From assembly GCA_016124455.1 (NCBI GenBank), contig WGNQ01000001.1, positions 169,846 through 233,845 on the forward strand: a DNA stretch of 64,000 bases. Reading direction: 5' to 3'. Positions 49,172 to 58,998 of the stretch are shown here, piece by piece (the stretch's first letter is position 1; each line of letters opens with the position of its first letter). This DNA comes from Sideroxydans sp. GTDB lineage: Bacteria > Pseudomonadota > Gammaproteobacteria > Burkholderiales > Gallionellaceae. The position numbers were made by a program, and so were the translations under genes. The notes beneath the pieces are model-generated. The model did not search any database. It had not been told where the DNA came from and was given only the letters and a program-made list of their open reading frames with translations.

Positions 49172-50191
49172 ATGCTCAACGACCGCGCGCAAATCCTGCT
49201 CAAGACCCTGGTGGAACGCTACATCAGCGATGGCCAGCCGGTCGGTTCGCGCGCGCTGCAGCAGTTCTCCGGGCTGGAGGTCAGCCCGGCCACCATCCGC
49301 AACGTGATGGCCGACCTCGAAGAAATGGGGCTGGTTGCCAGCCCCCACACGTCCGCCGGGCGTGTGCCCACGGCGCTGGGTTACCGCCTGTTCATCGACA
49401 CGCTGATGGTGGTGCAGCCGCTGGACACACGGCACATGCAGCAGATAAAAAACCAGTTCCAGCCGGACAACCCGACGCGATTGCTGACCCAGGCCTCCAA
49501 CCTGCTATCCGAACTCACCCATTTCGCCGGCGTGGTCGCCACGCCCAACCGCAGCAGCGTCACCGTGCGCCAGATCGAATTCCTGCGTCTGGCCGAGAAG
49601 AAAGTGCTGCTGATCATCGTGATGCCGGACGGCGAAGTGGAAAACCGAGTGCTGCTCACCGAAAAGGACTACACCCAGGCACAGCTCACCGAAGCCGGCA
49701 ATTTCCTCAACCAGAATTATGCCGGACGCTCGCTGCAGGACATCCGCCAGCGCGTGCAGAGCGAACTGCACCAGCTGCGCCACGACATGAGCGCGCTGAT
49801 GACCGCGGCCATCGCCGCCGGTGACGACGCCATCGCACGCAAGCAGGAAAACTACGTGATCAGCGGCGAGCGTAACCTGCTGCACATACAGGACCTGTCC
49901 ACCGACATGAACCGCCTGCGCAACCTGTTCAACGTGTTCGAACAGAAAACCGAGCTGCTGCGCCTGCTGGATGCAGGGCGCCGCGCACCCGGCGTGCATA
50001 TCTTCGTCGGCAGCGAATCGGGACTGGAAGGTCTCGACGAATGCAGCGTGGTGAGCGCCTCCTACGCCAGCGATGGCCAGGTCATCGGCACGCTGGCCGT
50101 GGTCGGCCCGAAACGCATGGCCTACGAGAAAGTCGTCCCCATCGTCGACGTTACTGCCAAGCTGCTCAGCAACGCCCTCTCACAACACTGA
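49172..50191 (+). CDS. hrcA: Heat-inducible transcription repressor HrcA
   Basis: A 339-residue repressor with a winged helix N-terminus (MLNDRAQILLKTLVERYISDGQPVGS region) and HrcA signatures SPATIRNVMADLEEMGL and VGPKRMAYEKVVPIV. It normally binds CIRCE operators of groE and dnaK. The ATG at 49172 fits the family N-terminus; one at 49145 adds nine residues. No CIRCE sequence is seen upstream, so it does not look self-regulated here. Its stop is 6 bases before hemH. Confidence 0.94.
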   Translation: MLNDRAQILLKTLVERYISDGQPVGSRALQQFSGLEVSPATIRNVMADLEEMGLVASPHTSAGRVPTALGYRLFIDTLMVVQPLDTRHMQQIKNQFQPDNPTRLLTQASNLLSELTHFAGVVATPNRSSVTVRQIEFLRLAEKKVLLIIVMPDGEVENRVLLTEKDYTQAQLTEAGNFLNQNYAGRSLQDIRQRVQSELHQLRHDMSALMTAAIAAGDDAIARKQENYVISGERNLLHIQDLSTDMNRLRNLFNVFEQKTELLRLLDAGRRAPGVHIFVGSESGLEGLDECSVVSASYASDGQVIGTLAVVGPKRMAYEKVVPIVDVTAKLLSNALSQH

Positions 50192-50197
50192 ACCGAT

Positions 50198-51283
50198 ATG
50201 ACTTATAACCAAGAGCCCGCCTTTACCCACGGCACCCCGGAAAAAACCGCCGTACTGGTTATTAACCTCGGCACGCCGGAAGCCCCCACCGGACAGGCGC
50301 TGCGCCCTTACCTGAAAGAATTCCTGAGCGACCCGCGCGTGGTGGAAATTCCGCGCCCGCTATGGTGGCTGATCCTCAACGGCATCATCCTCAACACCCG
50401 GCCGAAACAGTCGGCCGCCAAATACGCCAGCATCTGGATGCCGGAAGGTTCGCCGCTCAAGGTGCACACCGAACGCCAGACCACGCTGCTGCAGGGTTAC
50501 CTCGGCGAAAAAGCCAAGGGCATCGTGGTCGATTACGCGATGCGCTACGGCAACCCGTCGATTCCCGACGTACTGCGCAAGCTCAAGGCGCAGAACTGCC
50601 AGCGCATCCTGCTGCTGCCGATGTATCCGCAATACGCCGCCAGTACCGTCGCCACCGCCTGCGACGTGGTCTTCGCCGAACTGCAGCAGATGCGCAACGC
50701 ACCCGCGCTGCGTACCGTCAAGCATTTCCACGACGACCCGCGCTATATCCAGGCCGTCGCGCAGAACATCCGCGACTACTGGACACTGCATGGCCGCCCG
50801 GACAAGCTGGTGATGAGTTTCCACGGCCTGCCGCGCTATACGCTGGACAAGGGCGACCCCTACCATTGCGAATGCCGGAAGAGCGGGCGGCTGATCGCCG
50901 AGGCACTGGGGCTGGACAAGGAGCAATACCTGGTCACCTTCCAGTCGCGCTTCGGCCGCGCCGAATGGCTCAAGCCCTACACCGCCGCCACGCTGGCCGA
51001 ACTGGGCAAGCAGAAGACGCAGCGCGTGGACGTGGTCTGTCCCGGCTTCGTCGCCGACTGCCTGGAAACGCTGGAAGAAATCAACATGGAAGTACGTAAC
51101 GAATTCCTGCACGCAGGCGGCGGCGAGTATCATTACATCCCCTGTCTGAACGAACGCCCGGACTGGATACACGCACTCACCGGGCTGGCGCTGGACAACC
51201 TGCACGGCTGGCTGGACCAACCCGATGCCGCGCAGCTTGAGCAAGGCCGCCTGCATGCGCTGGCAGCAGGCGCCAAGAGCTGA
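50198..51283 (+). CDS. hemH: Ferrochelatase
   Basis: A 361-residue enzyme inserting iron into protoporphyrin IX. Motifs [20 protein letters not shown], the catalytic-histidine region [18 protein letters not shown] and [15 protein letters not shown] are intact. Ready heme supply suits the many cytochromes needed by this organism. hrcA-hemH pairing is usual in betaproteobacteria. Confidence 0.97.
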   Translation: MTYNQEPAFTHGTPEKTAVLVINLGTPEAPTGQALRPYLKEFLSDPRVVEIPRPLWWLILNGIILNTRPKQSAAKYASIWMPEGSPLKVHTERQTTLLQGYLGEKAKGIVVDYAMRYGNPSIPDVLRKLKAQNCQRILLLPMYPQYAASTVATACDVVFAELQQMRNAPALRTVKHFHDDPRYIQAVAQNIRDYWTLHGRPDKLVMSFHGLPRYTLDKGDPYHCECRKSGRLIAEALGLDKEQYLVTFQSRFGRAEWLKPYTAATLAELGKQKTQRVDVVCPGFVADCLETLEEINMEVRNEFLHAGGGEYHYIPCLNERPDWIHALTGLALDNLHGWLDQPDAAQLEQGRLHALAAGAKS

Positions 51284-51318
51284 ACCCGGGCTTCACCATT
51301 TTCGACCAAGGAGGCATC

Positions 51319-52140
51319 ATGACCCTGAACCACCTGTTCAAGAAATTCGCGCTGTTACTGCTGTTGTGCACCCCGTTCGCCGCGCTGGCTGCCGGCACCA
51401 CCCAGCTCACCTGGTACGGCCACGCCGCATTCAAGATCGTCACGCCCAAGGGCCATGTGCTGCTGCTTGACCCCTGGCTCACCAATCCCGCCAACAAGAA
51501 CGGCAAGGCCGACCTCGCCGCGCTCGACAAGGCCGACCTGATCCTGCTCACCCACGGCCACTTCGACCATGTCGGCGACAGTGTGGAAATCGCCAAGAAG
51601 ACCGGCGCAAAACTCGTCGCCACTTTCGACCTCGGCCAGGCCATGGCGAAATACGGCGGCTATCCGGCAAACCAGATGGGTTATGACACGCTGGGCAATT
51701 TCGGCGGCGAATTGACGCTGCTCGACGGCGAAGTGAAAATCGCCTTCATCCCGGCCGTCCACAGCTCCACCGTGACCGAACCGGACGGCGACAAGAACAT
51801 CCATGACGGCGGCAGCCCCGGGGGCTTCCTGATCACCGTCAAGAACGGCCCGGCCATCTACGACACCGGCGACACCGATGAGTTTTCGGACATGGCGCTG
51901 GTCAAGCAATTCCATAAGGTGGATGTGATGCTGGCCTCGATCGGCGGCCATTTCACCATGGGCCCGGAACGCGCGGCAGAAGCCGTGAAACTGGTGAACC
52001 CCAAGGTAGTGATCCCGATGCACTATGGCACCTTCCCCATCCTCGATGGCACGCCACAGGAACTGATCAACGCATTGAAGTACAAGCACAGCCGCACCAA
52101 GGTCAAGGTGCTGACCATCGATCAGGCCGTCAATCTGTAA
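51319..52140 (+). CDS. Exported metal-dependent hydrolase (UPF0173 / metallo-beta-lactamase fold)
   Basis: A 273-residue protein with a signal peptide (about 1-25, ending ALAAGTTQL) followed by a metallo-beta-lactamase fold: [22 protein letters not shown] metal site, and later IPAVHSS and [11 protein letters not shown]. Most UPF0173 members are cytoplasmic, so the signal peptide is notable. The substrate is unknown. A strong AAGGAGG ribosome binding site precedes the ATG. Confidence 0.88.
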   Translation: MTLNHLFKKFALLLLLCTPFAALAAGTTQLTWYGHAAFKIVTPKGHVLLLDPWLTNPANKNGKADLAALDKADLILLTHGHFDHVGDSVEIAKKTGAKLVATFDLGQAMAKYGGYPANQMGYDTLGNFGGELTLLDGEVKIAFIPAVHSSTVTEPDGDKNIHDGGSPGGFLITVKNGPAIYDTGDTDEFSDMALVKQFHKVDVMLASIGGHFTMGPERAAEAVKLVNPKVVIPMHYGTFPILDGTPQELINALKYKHSRTKVKVLTIDQAVNL

Positions 52141-52150
52141 ATCGACTTAC

Positions 52151-52179
52151 CGGTTCGCCGCAACAGTTGCGGCGAACCG
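52151..52179. terminator. Stem-loop between convergent genes
   Basis: A near-perfect inverted repeat (CGGTTCGCCGCAAC, one base, then its complement) 10 bases after the hydrolase stop. It lies between two convergent genes and likely serves both, though no T-run follows on the plus strand. Confidence 0.65.
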
Positions 52180-52221
52180 CGACTCGGGTCTTAAGGATCA
52201 GCTTTAGCCGGTCCCACCCGA

Positions 52222-53460
52222 TCAGGCGGCCTGTGCGATGCTGTTCGACCAGGCCAGCGCTTCGAGCTCGGCGTGGTTGACCAGCTCGACGCTGAGCGGC
52301 GACAGCTCTTCGAGCAAGGCGCCGGCTGCGTCCATGTCGTACTGTTCCAGATGCTTGATCAGCAACAGCAGCTTGCCGAGCAAGCCGGTTCCCGCCAACA
52401 GCGCATCGCGCACCTCTGCCGGCGGATTGATCGGGGAGATGATTTCGGCGAGCGGCATCCCGAGCAGGGTATCCATCAACGACATGATCCCCACCATGAA
52501 GGCGTGATCCTTCAGTTCCGCGGAACTGTCGTCGAAACTTTGCGCCAGTAACTCCATGCACTTCCCGCGCGTTGCCGCCAGTTGCAGCAGCGGATCGGGA
52601 AACGCGCCCTTGCGGTCATTGGTGTAGACCAGCAACTGCAGCCAGCGCTGCAACTGGCGGCGGCCAAACACCGTGATGGCATCGCCGACCGAAGTGATTC
52701 TTCTATGCGCCCCGGTGGCCGCCGAGTTGGCGAAACGCAGCAGGTTGAACGTCAGGCCCGCGTTCTGCTTGAAGAGCTGAACAATGTGTTCGTTGTCGGC
52801 ATCGCTCATTATCAGCCCGAGCAACTGCATCAGCACCAGCTCCGAATGGGACAGGCGCTTGCCGGTTACGATGATGGGCTTGGCAAAGTAATAGCCCTGG
52901 AACAGGTGAAAGCCTGCATCCATGCACTGTTGCGCTTCTTCCGGGGTGTCCACTTTTTCGGCGAGCAGTTTGACCGGCCAGCTGCGCAAATGCGCGATGG
53001 TTTCGTTGAGATTCCCGATGCCGGACAGCTTCAGGTCGATCTTGATGATATCGATGCAGCCGCGCAGCGGCTCGAGCCTGTCGGAATACCGGTTGACGTC
53101 GTCCAGTGCCAGCATGTATCCCTGCGACTTGAGATATTTGCAGCGCTCCACCACGGCATCGTTGAATTCTATGGTTTCCAGCAGCTCGATGACCACCTGT
53201 TCCCTGGGCAGCAGCTCAATCGTGTCGTCCATCAACATCTGTGTATTGACATTGATGAAGCCCCGATGCTTGCCCAGCACGGTCTTGAAACCGAGTTCGT
53301 TGAAAGCGTGATTGATGACGGAGGCCGTGGCTGTTACATCATCGAAAAATTCGGCTGAGTTCTTCTGGCTGGAACGGAACAGCAGTTCAAATCCCGCCAA
53401 ATCCTGATTGCGGTCCAGTATTGTCTGGCGCCCGATGAAAAATTCGGATGTATTTACCAT
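52222..53460 (-). CDS. EAL-HDOD signalling protein (YuxH family)
   Basis: A 412-residue protein with an N-terminal EAL-type domain and C-terminal HDOD domain. The start FIGRQTILDRNQDLAGFELLFR matches YuxH proteins; the EAL signature reads FELLFR, and the catalytic set looks degenerate, so it probably binds rather than hydrolyses cyclic di-GMP. HDOD domains take part in signalling and motility control. The ATG at 53460 has AAGGGG a few bases upstream. Confidence 0.88.
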   Translation of the reverse strand: MVNTSEFFIGRQTILDRNQDLAGFELLFRSSQKNSAEFFDDVTATASVINHAFNELGFKTVLGKHRGFINVNTQMLMDDTIELLPREQVVIELLETIEFNDAVVERCKYLKSQGYMLALDDVNRYSDRLEPLRGCIDIIKIDLKLSGIGNLNETIAHLRSWPVKLLAEKVDTPEEAQQCMDAGFHLFQGYYFAKPIIVTGKRLSHSELVLMQLLGLIMSDADNEHIVQLFKQNAGLTFNLLRFANSAATGAHRRITSVGDAITVFGRRQLQRWLQLLVYTNDRKGAFPDPLLQLAATRGKCMELLAQSFDDSSAELKDHAFMVGIMSLMDTLLGMPLAEIISPINPPAEVRDALLAGTGLLGKLLLLIKHLEQYDMDAAGALLEELSPLSVELVNHAELEALAWSNSIAQAA

Positions 53461-53715
53461 ATGCCCCTTGATTCCTGACTGTGCCACCGTAATGGCGATC
53501 GGCCTTTTCTCTCTCTTGGCACTTATTCTGCAATTCACCAGGCGTCTGCCCGGGAATGGCGCAAACCCGCATCGAGCGCGCCGCCCTCCCCTTCATCCGG
53601 ACATACGGGCGCAACAAATGCAAGGGTCGCTAATCTAGCAGCAAAATCGACACCTGACTATATGTCGAATGGCCTAGATACTGATTGGGGAGAACGGCTG
53701 CGGGTTATGGCAGAA
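53461..53715. other. Intergenic region upstream of the EAL-HDOD gene
   Basis: About 255 bases between two leftward genes. No gene, RNA or strong repeat is seen. It should contain the promoter of the EAL-HDOD gene and the 3' end of the tspO transcript, but I cannot identify either with confidence. Confidence 0.3.
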
Positions 53716-54180
53716 TCAACCGCGATTCAACACATAGACTGCCGTATTTAACGTCACCGCATAGCCCACCCAGACCAGGTAGGGAACCATGAGCCAGCGC
53801 AGCAACCCACGAACCCGGCCGGACAGCACAACGAGCGTACCGATAGTGGCGAACAGCGCAAGAATATCCAGCAGGCCCAGCCCGGTAAAATGATGGCCGA
53901 AAAACAGCCAGGACCACAGCCCGTTCAGCACGAGCTGCAACAGCCAGAGGATCTTCAGCGTACGGTCGTCGCTCGACAATATCAGCCAGCCGGCAACGGC
54001 GATCATCAGGTAGAGCACCGTCCAGACCGGCGGAAACAGCCAGTTCGGCGGCGTCCAGAACGGCTTGGCCAGATGCGCATACCATGCGCCCGGCTGGAAC
54101 AGCACGCCGGAAGCCGCGACCCCGGCCACCAGCACGAGGCAGGCAAACAACAGCAGGTACGAACGCGGCCCGCTCGTCAT
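53716..54180 (-). CDS. tspO: TspO/MBR family tryptophan-rich sensory protein
   Basis: A 154-residue, five-helix membrane protein with the family signatures KPFWTPPNWLFPPVWTVLY and LNGLWSWLFFG. TspO binds porphyrins and, in Rhodobacter, tunes gene expression to oxygen and light. Its start overlaps the stop of the upstream kinase-BLUF gene by four bases (ATGA), so the two are translationally coupled. That pairing suggests light- or porphyrin-linked signalling. Confidence 0.94.
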   Translation of the reverse strand: MTSGPRSYLLLFACLVLVAGVAASGVLFQPGAWYAHLAKPFWTPPNWLFPPVWTVLYLMIAVAGWLILSSDDRTLKILWLLQLVLNGLWSWLFFGHHFTGLGLLDILALFATIGTLVVLSGRVRGLLRWLMVPYLVWVGYAVTLNTAVYVLNRG

Positions 54181-55469
54181 GTCCGCAGGAATTCCATGAA
54201 GGTCTTCCCCACCGCACCTTCCATCGACTCGCAGATCTGCCTGATCACATCCGGCGAGATATAGAAATTCTGCTCGCTGATTTTCTCGCTGTCCCGGCTG
54301 TCCGCATGAAACCCCATGACCCAGGACGGCATGATCCTGCCGGGGCTATTGGTTTCCAGGATGATTTTCACATCGGTATGCCGGGGATCGCGTCGGATGA
54401 TTTCGAACAGGTCTTTGACGTCCTGTTCCGCGCCTTCCAGCAGTTGCATGAATTTCCCATGATGAAAAACCAGCAAGCCGGACAGGCCCAGCCGCAGATT
54501 CTTGTATTGCGTCCGGGACAGGATATCCAGCAGCACTTCGGCGGTGACTTCCGAAGTCGGGCGGCTTTCGTAAATCAATTGATGGATGGTGACATCGCCG
54601 GCCTTCTTGAAATGCTTGAGACGCTCGACCGCCGCTTGGGCATCGCGCAGCTTCACCCGGCATGCGCGCAAATCATCGGCCAGCTCGGTTGCCGTCTGGT
54701 AACGTTCGCCGGGGTTCTTGGCCAGGCACTTGGCCACGACGGGATCAAGCATGTCCGGCACCCCGGGATTCAGCGAACTCGGGCTCGGCGTGGCTTCGTG
54801 CACGATCTGGTACATCACCGAATTGGCGTCTTCGCCGAAAAACGGCAACCGGCCGGTCAGCAGCTGGTGCAGCACGATACCAAGCGAAAAGATATCCGAG
54901 CGGCGGTCGATGGGATGATTCAGTATCTGCTCGGGCGACATGTACAAGGGCGAACCCATGATCATGCGCGATTGCGTGGAGATCAATGAAGACGACATCT
55001 TGGCAATGCCGAAATCGATGATCTTCACCCGGCCGTCATTCAATACGACCAGGTTGGCCGGCTTGATGTCGCGATGCACAATCTCGTGCTGGTGGGCATA
55101 GGCCAGCCCCATCGACACCTGGATGCCAATATCGAGAATTTCGTCAATGGACAGCCGGATCCCCTCGTCCAGGCACGCCTGCAACTCACGCCCCTCCAGC
55201 AACTCCATGGCGATATAGAACATATCGCCGGCTTCCCCCACGTCGTGGATGGTCACTATATTGGGATGGCTCAGGCGGCCTGCCGCCCTGGCCTCCTGAT
55301 AGAAACGCAGCAGGTATTCTTCCCGCTGTGCGCCGGACATGCTCTGGAGATTAATCGTCTTGATTGCCACAACCCGACCGATCATCGGGTCCCTGGCCTG
55401 GTAAACAACGCCCATGGCGCCTCGCCCGAGCTCGCCTATCATTTCGTAGCGCCCATGATGACCAAGCAT
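54177..55469 (-). CDS. Ser/Thr protein kinase with C-terminal BLUF blue-light domain
   Basis: A 430-residue soluble protein. Kinase (about 8-270): glycine loop GRGAMG 15-20, Lys37, HRD 132-134, DFG 152-154, and activation segment MGSPLYMSPEQ, all intact and Hanks-type. A short linker leads to a BLUF flavin domain (about 294-392). Its key residues Tyr300, Asn324, Gln342, Trp383 and Met385 have exactly the spacing of Tyr21, Asn45, Gln63, Trp104 and Met106 of AppA, so FAD binding and photochemistry are expected. It reads as a blue-light-controlled kinase. BLUF is usually joined to EAL or GGDEF or stands alone; this fusion is unusual. CCGGAGA lies before the ATG. Coupled to tspO. Confidence 0.9.
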   Translation of the reverse strand: MLGHHGRYEMIGELGRGAMGVVYQARDPMIGRVVAIKTINLQSMSGAQREEYLLRFYQEARAAGRLSHPNIVTIHDVGEAGDMFYIAMELLEGRELQACLDEGIRLSIDEILDIGIQVSMGLAYAHQHEIVHRDIKPANLVVLNDGRVKIIDFGIAKMSSSLISTQSRMIMGSPLYMSPEQILNHPIDRRSDIFSLGIVLHQLLTGRLPFFGEDANSVMYQIVHEATPSPSSLNPGVPDMLDPVVAKCLAKNPGERYQTATELADDLRACRVKLRDAQAAVERLKHFKKAGDVTIHQLIYESRPTSEVTAEVLLDILSRTQYKNLRLGLSGLLVFHHGKFMQLLEGAEQDVKDLFEIIRRDPRHTDVKIILETNSPGRIMPSWVMGFHADSRDSEKISEQNFYISPDVIRQICESMEGAVGKTFMEFLRT

Positions 55470-55559
55470 TAGTTATCTCCGGCTGAGCCGTTTTTCAATG
55501 CGGCTGGTACGCTAAATATACTCCATCCGGCAGATGGCAGGCGATCGGCGCCCGGGCAA

Positions 55560-56105
55560 TTACAGCTTGATGAAGTGCTCGCGGTAGTACTTCATTTCGT
55601 TGATCGACTCGTAGATGTCGGCGAGCGCCTCGTGCTTGCCGTGCTTCTTGATGCCGCCGGAAATTTCCGGCTTCCAGCGCTTGGCCAGTTCCTTGAGCGT
55701 GCTGACGTCGAGGTTGCGGTAGTGGAAATACGCCTCCAGTTCCGGCATCCAGCGCGCGAGGAAGCGGCGGTCCTGGCAGATCGAATTGCCGCACATCGGC
55801 GAAGTGCGTATCGGCACGTGCTCCTTGAGGAACTCCAGCATCTGCTGCTCGACCATGGCCTCGTCCAGGGTGGATGCCTTGACCTTGTCGATCAGGCCGG
55901 ATTTGCCGTGGGTGGACTGGTTCCAGGCATCCATGCCGTCGAGCACGCTGTTCGGCTGGCCCACCACCAGCACAGGGGCCTCGACGATGGTTTCCAGGTT
56001 GCCGTCGGTGATGACCATGGCCACTTCGATGATGCGGTCGGTGTCCGGATTGAGACCGGTCATTTCCATGTCTATCCAGATTAGGTAATTCTGATTTTGT
56101 GCCAT
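55560..56105 (-). CDS. orn: Oligoribonuclease
   Basis: A 181-residue DEDDh 3'-5' exonuclease that degrades di- to pentaribonucleotides, including pGpG from cyclic di-[41 protein letters not shown] and [19 protein letters not shown] hold the acidic residues and histidine. The ATG at 56105 ([18 protein letters not shown]) gives the normal N-terminus. Divergent from the M48 protease gene. Confidence 0.96.
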   Translation of the reverse strand: MAQNQNYLIWIDMEMTGLNPDTDRIIEVAMVITDGNLETIVEAPVLVVGQPNSVLDGMDAWNQSTHGKSGLIDKVKASTLDEAMVEQQMLEFLKEHVPIRTSPMCGNSICQDRRFLARWMPELEAYFHYRNLDVSTLKELAKRWKPEISGGIKKHGKHEALADIYESINEMKYYREHFIKL

Positions 56106-56183
56106 AATTCCATCGCGCTTGAGAAACTGAAGAGCGCGTATTGTGTCATACCGGCGCATAACCCTGCCATTACAAATTCCAAA

Positions 56184-57428
56184 ATGACTGCACCCCTGTT
56201 TTCCAACCTGTTCATCGCCGCGGTCGTGCTGACCACGCTTGCCAAGTTATGGCTGGCACGGCGCCACCTGGCGCATATCGCGGCACACCGCGCAGAGGTA
56301 CCTGCCGCCTTCCGCGAGAAAATCGAACTGGCCGCGCACCAGAAGGCCGCCGACTACACCAGCGCCAAGACGCGCCATGGCATGCTGGCCGCGCTGCTCG
56401 ATACGCTGCTGCTGTTCGCCTTTACCCTGGGCGGCGGCATCCAGCTGCTGAGCGACCTGTGGCTGCATAGCTTTTCCGGCGCCATCGTGCAGGGCATTGC
56501 GCTGATCGCATCGGTACTGCTGCTTTCCTCCTTGCTGGAGACGCCGCTCGAACTGTACAAGACCTTCGTCATCGAGGCGCGCTTCGGCTTCAACACAATG
56601 ACGCTGAAGCTGTACCTGATGGATGGACTGAAGAGCCTGCTGCTTGGCGCACTGTTCGGCCTGCCGCTGCTGTTCGGCGTGCTGTGGCTGATGGAACGCA
56701 TGGGCGAAAACTGGTGGCTGTATGTATGGGCGGTATGGATCGGCTTCATGCTGCTGCTGCAATTCATCTATCCCGCCTTTATTGCGCCGCTGTTCAACAA
56801 GTTTGCACCGCTGCAGGACGAAGCGCTCAAGACCCGCATCGAGAACCTGCTGAAGAAATGCGGCTTCACCGCCAGCGGCCTGTTCGTGATGGATGGCTCC
56901 AGGCGCAGCACCCACGGCAACGCCTACTTCACCGGCTTCGGCAAGACCAAGCGCATCGTGTTTTTCGATACGCTGCTGGCGCGGCTCGCCCCCAGCGAAA
57001 TCGAGGCGGTGCTGGCGCACGAGCTGGGGCACTTCAAGCATCGCCACGTATTCAAGCGCATTGCCTTCAGCTTCGTGCTGAGCCTGGGTTTCCTGTGGCT
57101 GCTCAGCCGGCTGATGCACGCCGACTGGTTCTATGCCGGGCTGGGCGTGACCACGCATTCCACCGCGGTAGCGCTGCTGCTGTTTTTCATGGTGCTGCCG
57201 GTGGCCAGTTTCCTGTTGCACCCGCTGATGAGTTTCTACTCGCGCAAGCACGAATTCGAGGCCGACAGTTACGCCGCGCAGCAGACCGCCGCCGCCGACC
57301 TGGTCAGCGCGCTGGTGAAAATGTACCAGGACAATGCCGCGACATTGACCCCCGATCCGCTGTATTCTGCTTTTTACGATTCGCACCCGCCTGCGCTGGT
57401 GCGCATCAGCCACTTGCAAACCGCATAG
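56184..57428 (+). CDS. M48 family membrane metalloprotease (Ste24/CAAX protease-like)
   Basis: A 414-residue integral membrane zinc protease with several hydrophobic helices, catalytic HELGHFKHR near residue 277 and the third ligand in EFEADSYAA. It resembles CAAX prenyl protease 1/Ste24, whose bacterial members act in envelope protein quality control. The ATG at 56184 is chosen because upstream in-frame codons lie in the orn leader. It is followed closely by a cytochrome gene. Confidence 0.92.
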   Translation: MTAPLFSNLFIAAVVLTTLAKLWLARRHLAHIAAHRAEVPAAFREKIELAAHQKAADYTSAKTRHGMLAALLDTLLLFAFTLGGGIQLLSDLWLHSFSGAIVQGIALIASVLLLSSLLETPLELYKTFVIEARFGFNTMTLKLYLMDGLKSLLLGALFGLPLLFGVLWLMERMGENWWLYVWAVWIGFMLLLQFIYPAFIAPLFNKFAPLQDEALKTRIENLLKKCGFTASGLFVMDGSRRSTHGNAYFTGFGKTKRIVFFDTLLARLAPSEIEAVLAHELGHFKHRHVFKRIAFSFVLSLGFLWLLSRLMHADWFYAGLGVTTHSTAVALLLFFMVLPVASFLLHPLMSFYSRKHEFEADSYAAQQTAAADLVSALVKMYQDNAATLTPDPLYSAFYDSHPPALVRISHLQTA

Positions 57429-57438
57429 GAGACTACCG

Positions 57439-57750
57439 ATGATGAAACCGATTGCCGCCCTCTTGCTGCTGCTCACCGCCACTGCCGCACATGCCGACCC
57501 GTTCGCCCAGGGCAATGCGCAGGCGGGCAAGAACCTGTTCGACCAGTACCACTGCAACCGCTGCCACATGGCAATCGAAGGCGGCGACGGCAGCAGGATT
57601 TTCACCCGCATCAACCACAAGGTGACCAACCCGCGACAACTGGTCGCGCAACTGCATATCTGCGGCGGCAACGTAGGGCTCGATGTCACGCCGCAACAGG
57701 AACAGGATCTCGGCGCCTACCTCAACCAGAACTACTATCATTTCAAGTGA
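57439..57750 (+). CDS. Small periplasmic cytochrome c
   Basis: A 103-residue protein with signal peptide (about 1-19, ending AAHADPFA) and one heme site CNRCH near residue 37; a methionine ligand is not obvious, with HMAIEGGDG following the heme. It is a class I-like monoheme cytochrome of unknown partner. A GGAGACTACCG ribosome binding site precedes two consecutive ATG codons. It lies between the protease and phhB genes. Confidence 0.88.
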   Translation: MMKPIAALLLLLTATAAHADPFAQGNAQAGKNLFDQYHCNRCHMAIEGGDGSRIFTRINHKVTNPRQLVAQLHICGGNVGLDVTPQQEQDLGAYLNQNYYHFK

Positions 57751-57757
57751 GTTTCCC

Positions 57758-58096
57758 ATGAACCAGACCTGCAACCTCGGCGACAAGCGCTGCCAACCCT
57801 GTGAAGGCGGCGTACCGCCACTGGCACCGGATGAAGTGCAAACCCTGCTCGCGCAACTGGACGGCTGGAAGCTGTACGACCACCTGATCGGCAAGACTTT
57901 CGAGTTCAAGGACTATTACCACACCATGGCGTTCGTCAACGCGGTGGCCTGGGTTTCGCACTGCGAAGACCACCACCCGGACCTGACCGTGAGCTACAAC
58001 AAGTGCCATGTGGAATACTTCACCCACGCCATCGGCGGCCTGTCGGAAAACGATTTCATCTGCGCCGCCAAGGTAGATGCCTTGCTCAAGATTTGA
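57758..58096 (+). CDS. phhB: Pterin-4a-carbinolamine dehydratase
   Basis: A 112-residue PCD/DCoH-family enzyme with the active-site region SHCEDHHPDLTVSYNKCHVEYFTHAIGGLSENDF. It recycles tetrahydrobiopterin-type cofactors. No phenylalanine hydroxylase is adjacent. The ATG at 57758 is chosen because the earlier codons lie within the cytochrome gene. Its stop overlaps the rsgA start. Confidence 0.94.
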   Translation: MNQTCNLGDKRCQPCEGGVPPLAPDEVQTLLAQLDGWKLYDHLIGKTFEFKDYYHTMAFVNAVAWVSHCEDHHPDLTVSYNKCHVEYFTHAIGGLSENDFICAAKVDALLKI

Positions 58097-58965
58097 GTAC
58101 AGCACACGGAACGGTAATTGCAGCCTTCGGCCGCCACTACTCGGTGGAACTGCCGGACGGCGAACAACTGGAATGCGTACCACGCGGCAAAAGAAGTGAA
58201 GTTGCCTGCGGCGACGAAGTCGAAATCAGGCGTACCTCGACGACGCAGGGCGTGATCGAAGCCACGCTGCCGCGCAAATCGCTGCTCTACCGCTCCGTTG
58301 CCCATCGCGAAAAACTCATCGCCGCCAACCTGAGCCAGCTCATCGTGGTGGTCGCCAGCGAGCCGTCGTTCAACGACGAGCTGCTCGCGCGCTGCCTGCT
58401 CGCCGCGCATGACCAGCAACTGCAGACGCTGATCGTGCTCAACAAGTGCGACCTCGCCGTACAGGCCGAAGCGGCACGCGTGCAACTCGCGCCATACCGC
58501 GCCATCGGCTACCGCGTGCTGGAGCTGTCCGCCATGCAGGATGCCGCGCCGCTGCTGCCTTACCTGCATGGCCAGCGCAGCGTGCTGGTGGGGCAATCCG
58601 GCATGGGCAAATCGACGCTGATCAATGCGCTGCTGCCCGAGGCGCAAGCCGCCACGCGCGAGATCTCCAGCGTGCTCGATTCCGGCAAGCACACCACCAC
58701 CCATGCGCGGCTGTACCACCTCGATGCGCAGAGCGAGCTGATCGACTGCCCGGGCGTGCAGGCCTTCGGCCTGCACCACCTGAATTTTTCCGACATCGAG
58801 GCGGGCTTTCCCGAATTCGCGCCATATCGCGGACTGTGCCGCTTCTACAATTGCCGCCACCTGCATGAACCGAATTGCGCGATCCGCATCGCCGCGGAAG
58901 AAGGCAAGATCGACGCGCGCCGCCTGAAGCTGTTCCAGGACATCAGCCAGAGCGTGGGTAATTAG
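58093..58965 (+). CDS. rsgA: Ribosome small subunit GTPase RsgA
   Basis: A 290-residue circularly permuted GTPase for late 30S maturation. An OB-fold N-terminus (GTVIAAFGRHYSVELPDG), NKCDLA (G4), GQSGMGKSTLINALLP (G1) and a C-terminal zinc knuckle (CRFYNCRHLHEPNC) are seen. No ATG or GTG is available near the expected start; TTG at 58093, overlapping the phhB stop as TTGA, gives the normal length and is the likely start. Confidence 0.93.
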   Translation: MSTAHGTVIAAFGRHYSVELPDGEQLECVPRGKRSEVACGDEVEIRRTSTTQGVIEATLPRKSLLYRSVAHREKLIAANLSQLIVVVASEPSFNDELLARCLLAAHDQQLQTLIVLNKCDLAVQAEAARVQLAPYRAIGYRVLELSAMQDAAPLLPYLHGQRSVLVGQSGMGKSTLINALLPEAQAATREISSVLDSGKHTTTHARLYHLDAQSELIDCPGVQAFGLHHLNFSDIEAGFPEFAPYRGLCRFYNCRHLHEPNCAIRIAAEEGKIDARRLKLFQDISQSVGN

Positions 58966-58998
58966 CCCGGGACGAATACCGGAACAGATGGAAGAAAC

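Noticed and set aside
56247..57689. Minus-strand frame of 480 codons
   Set aside because: Antisense to the M48 protease; its glutamine- and histidine-rich product is typical of a shadow frame.
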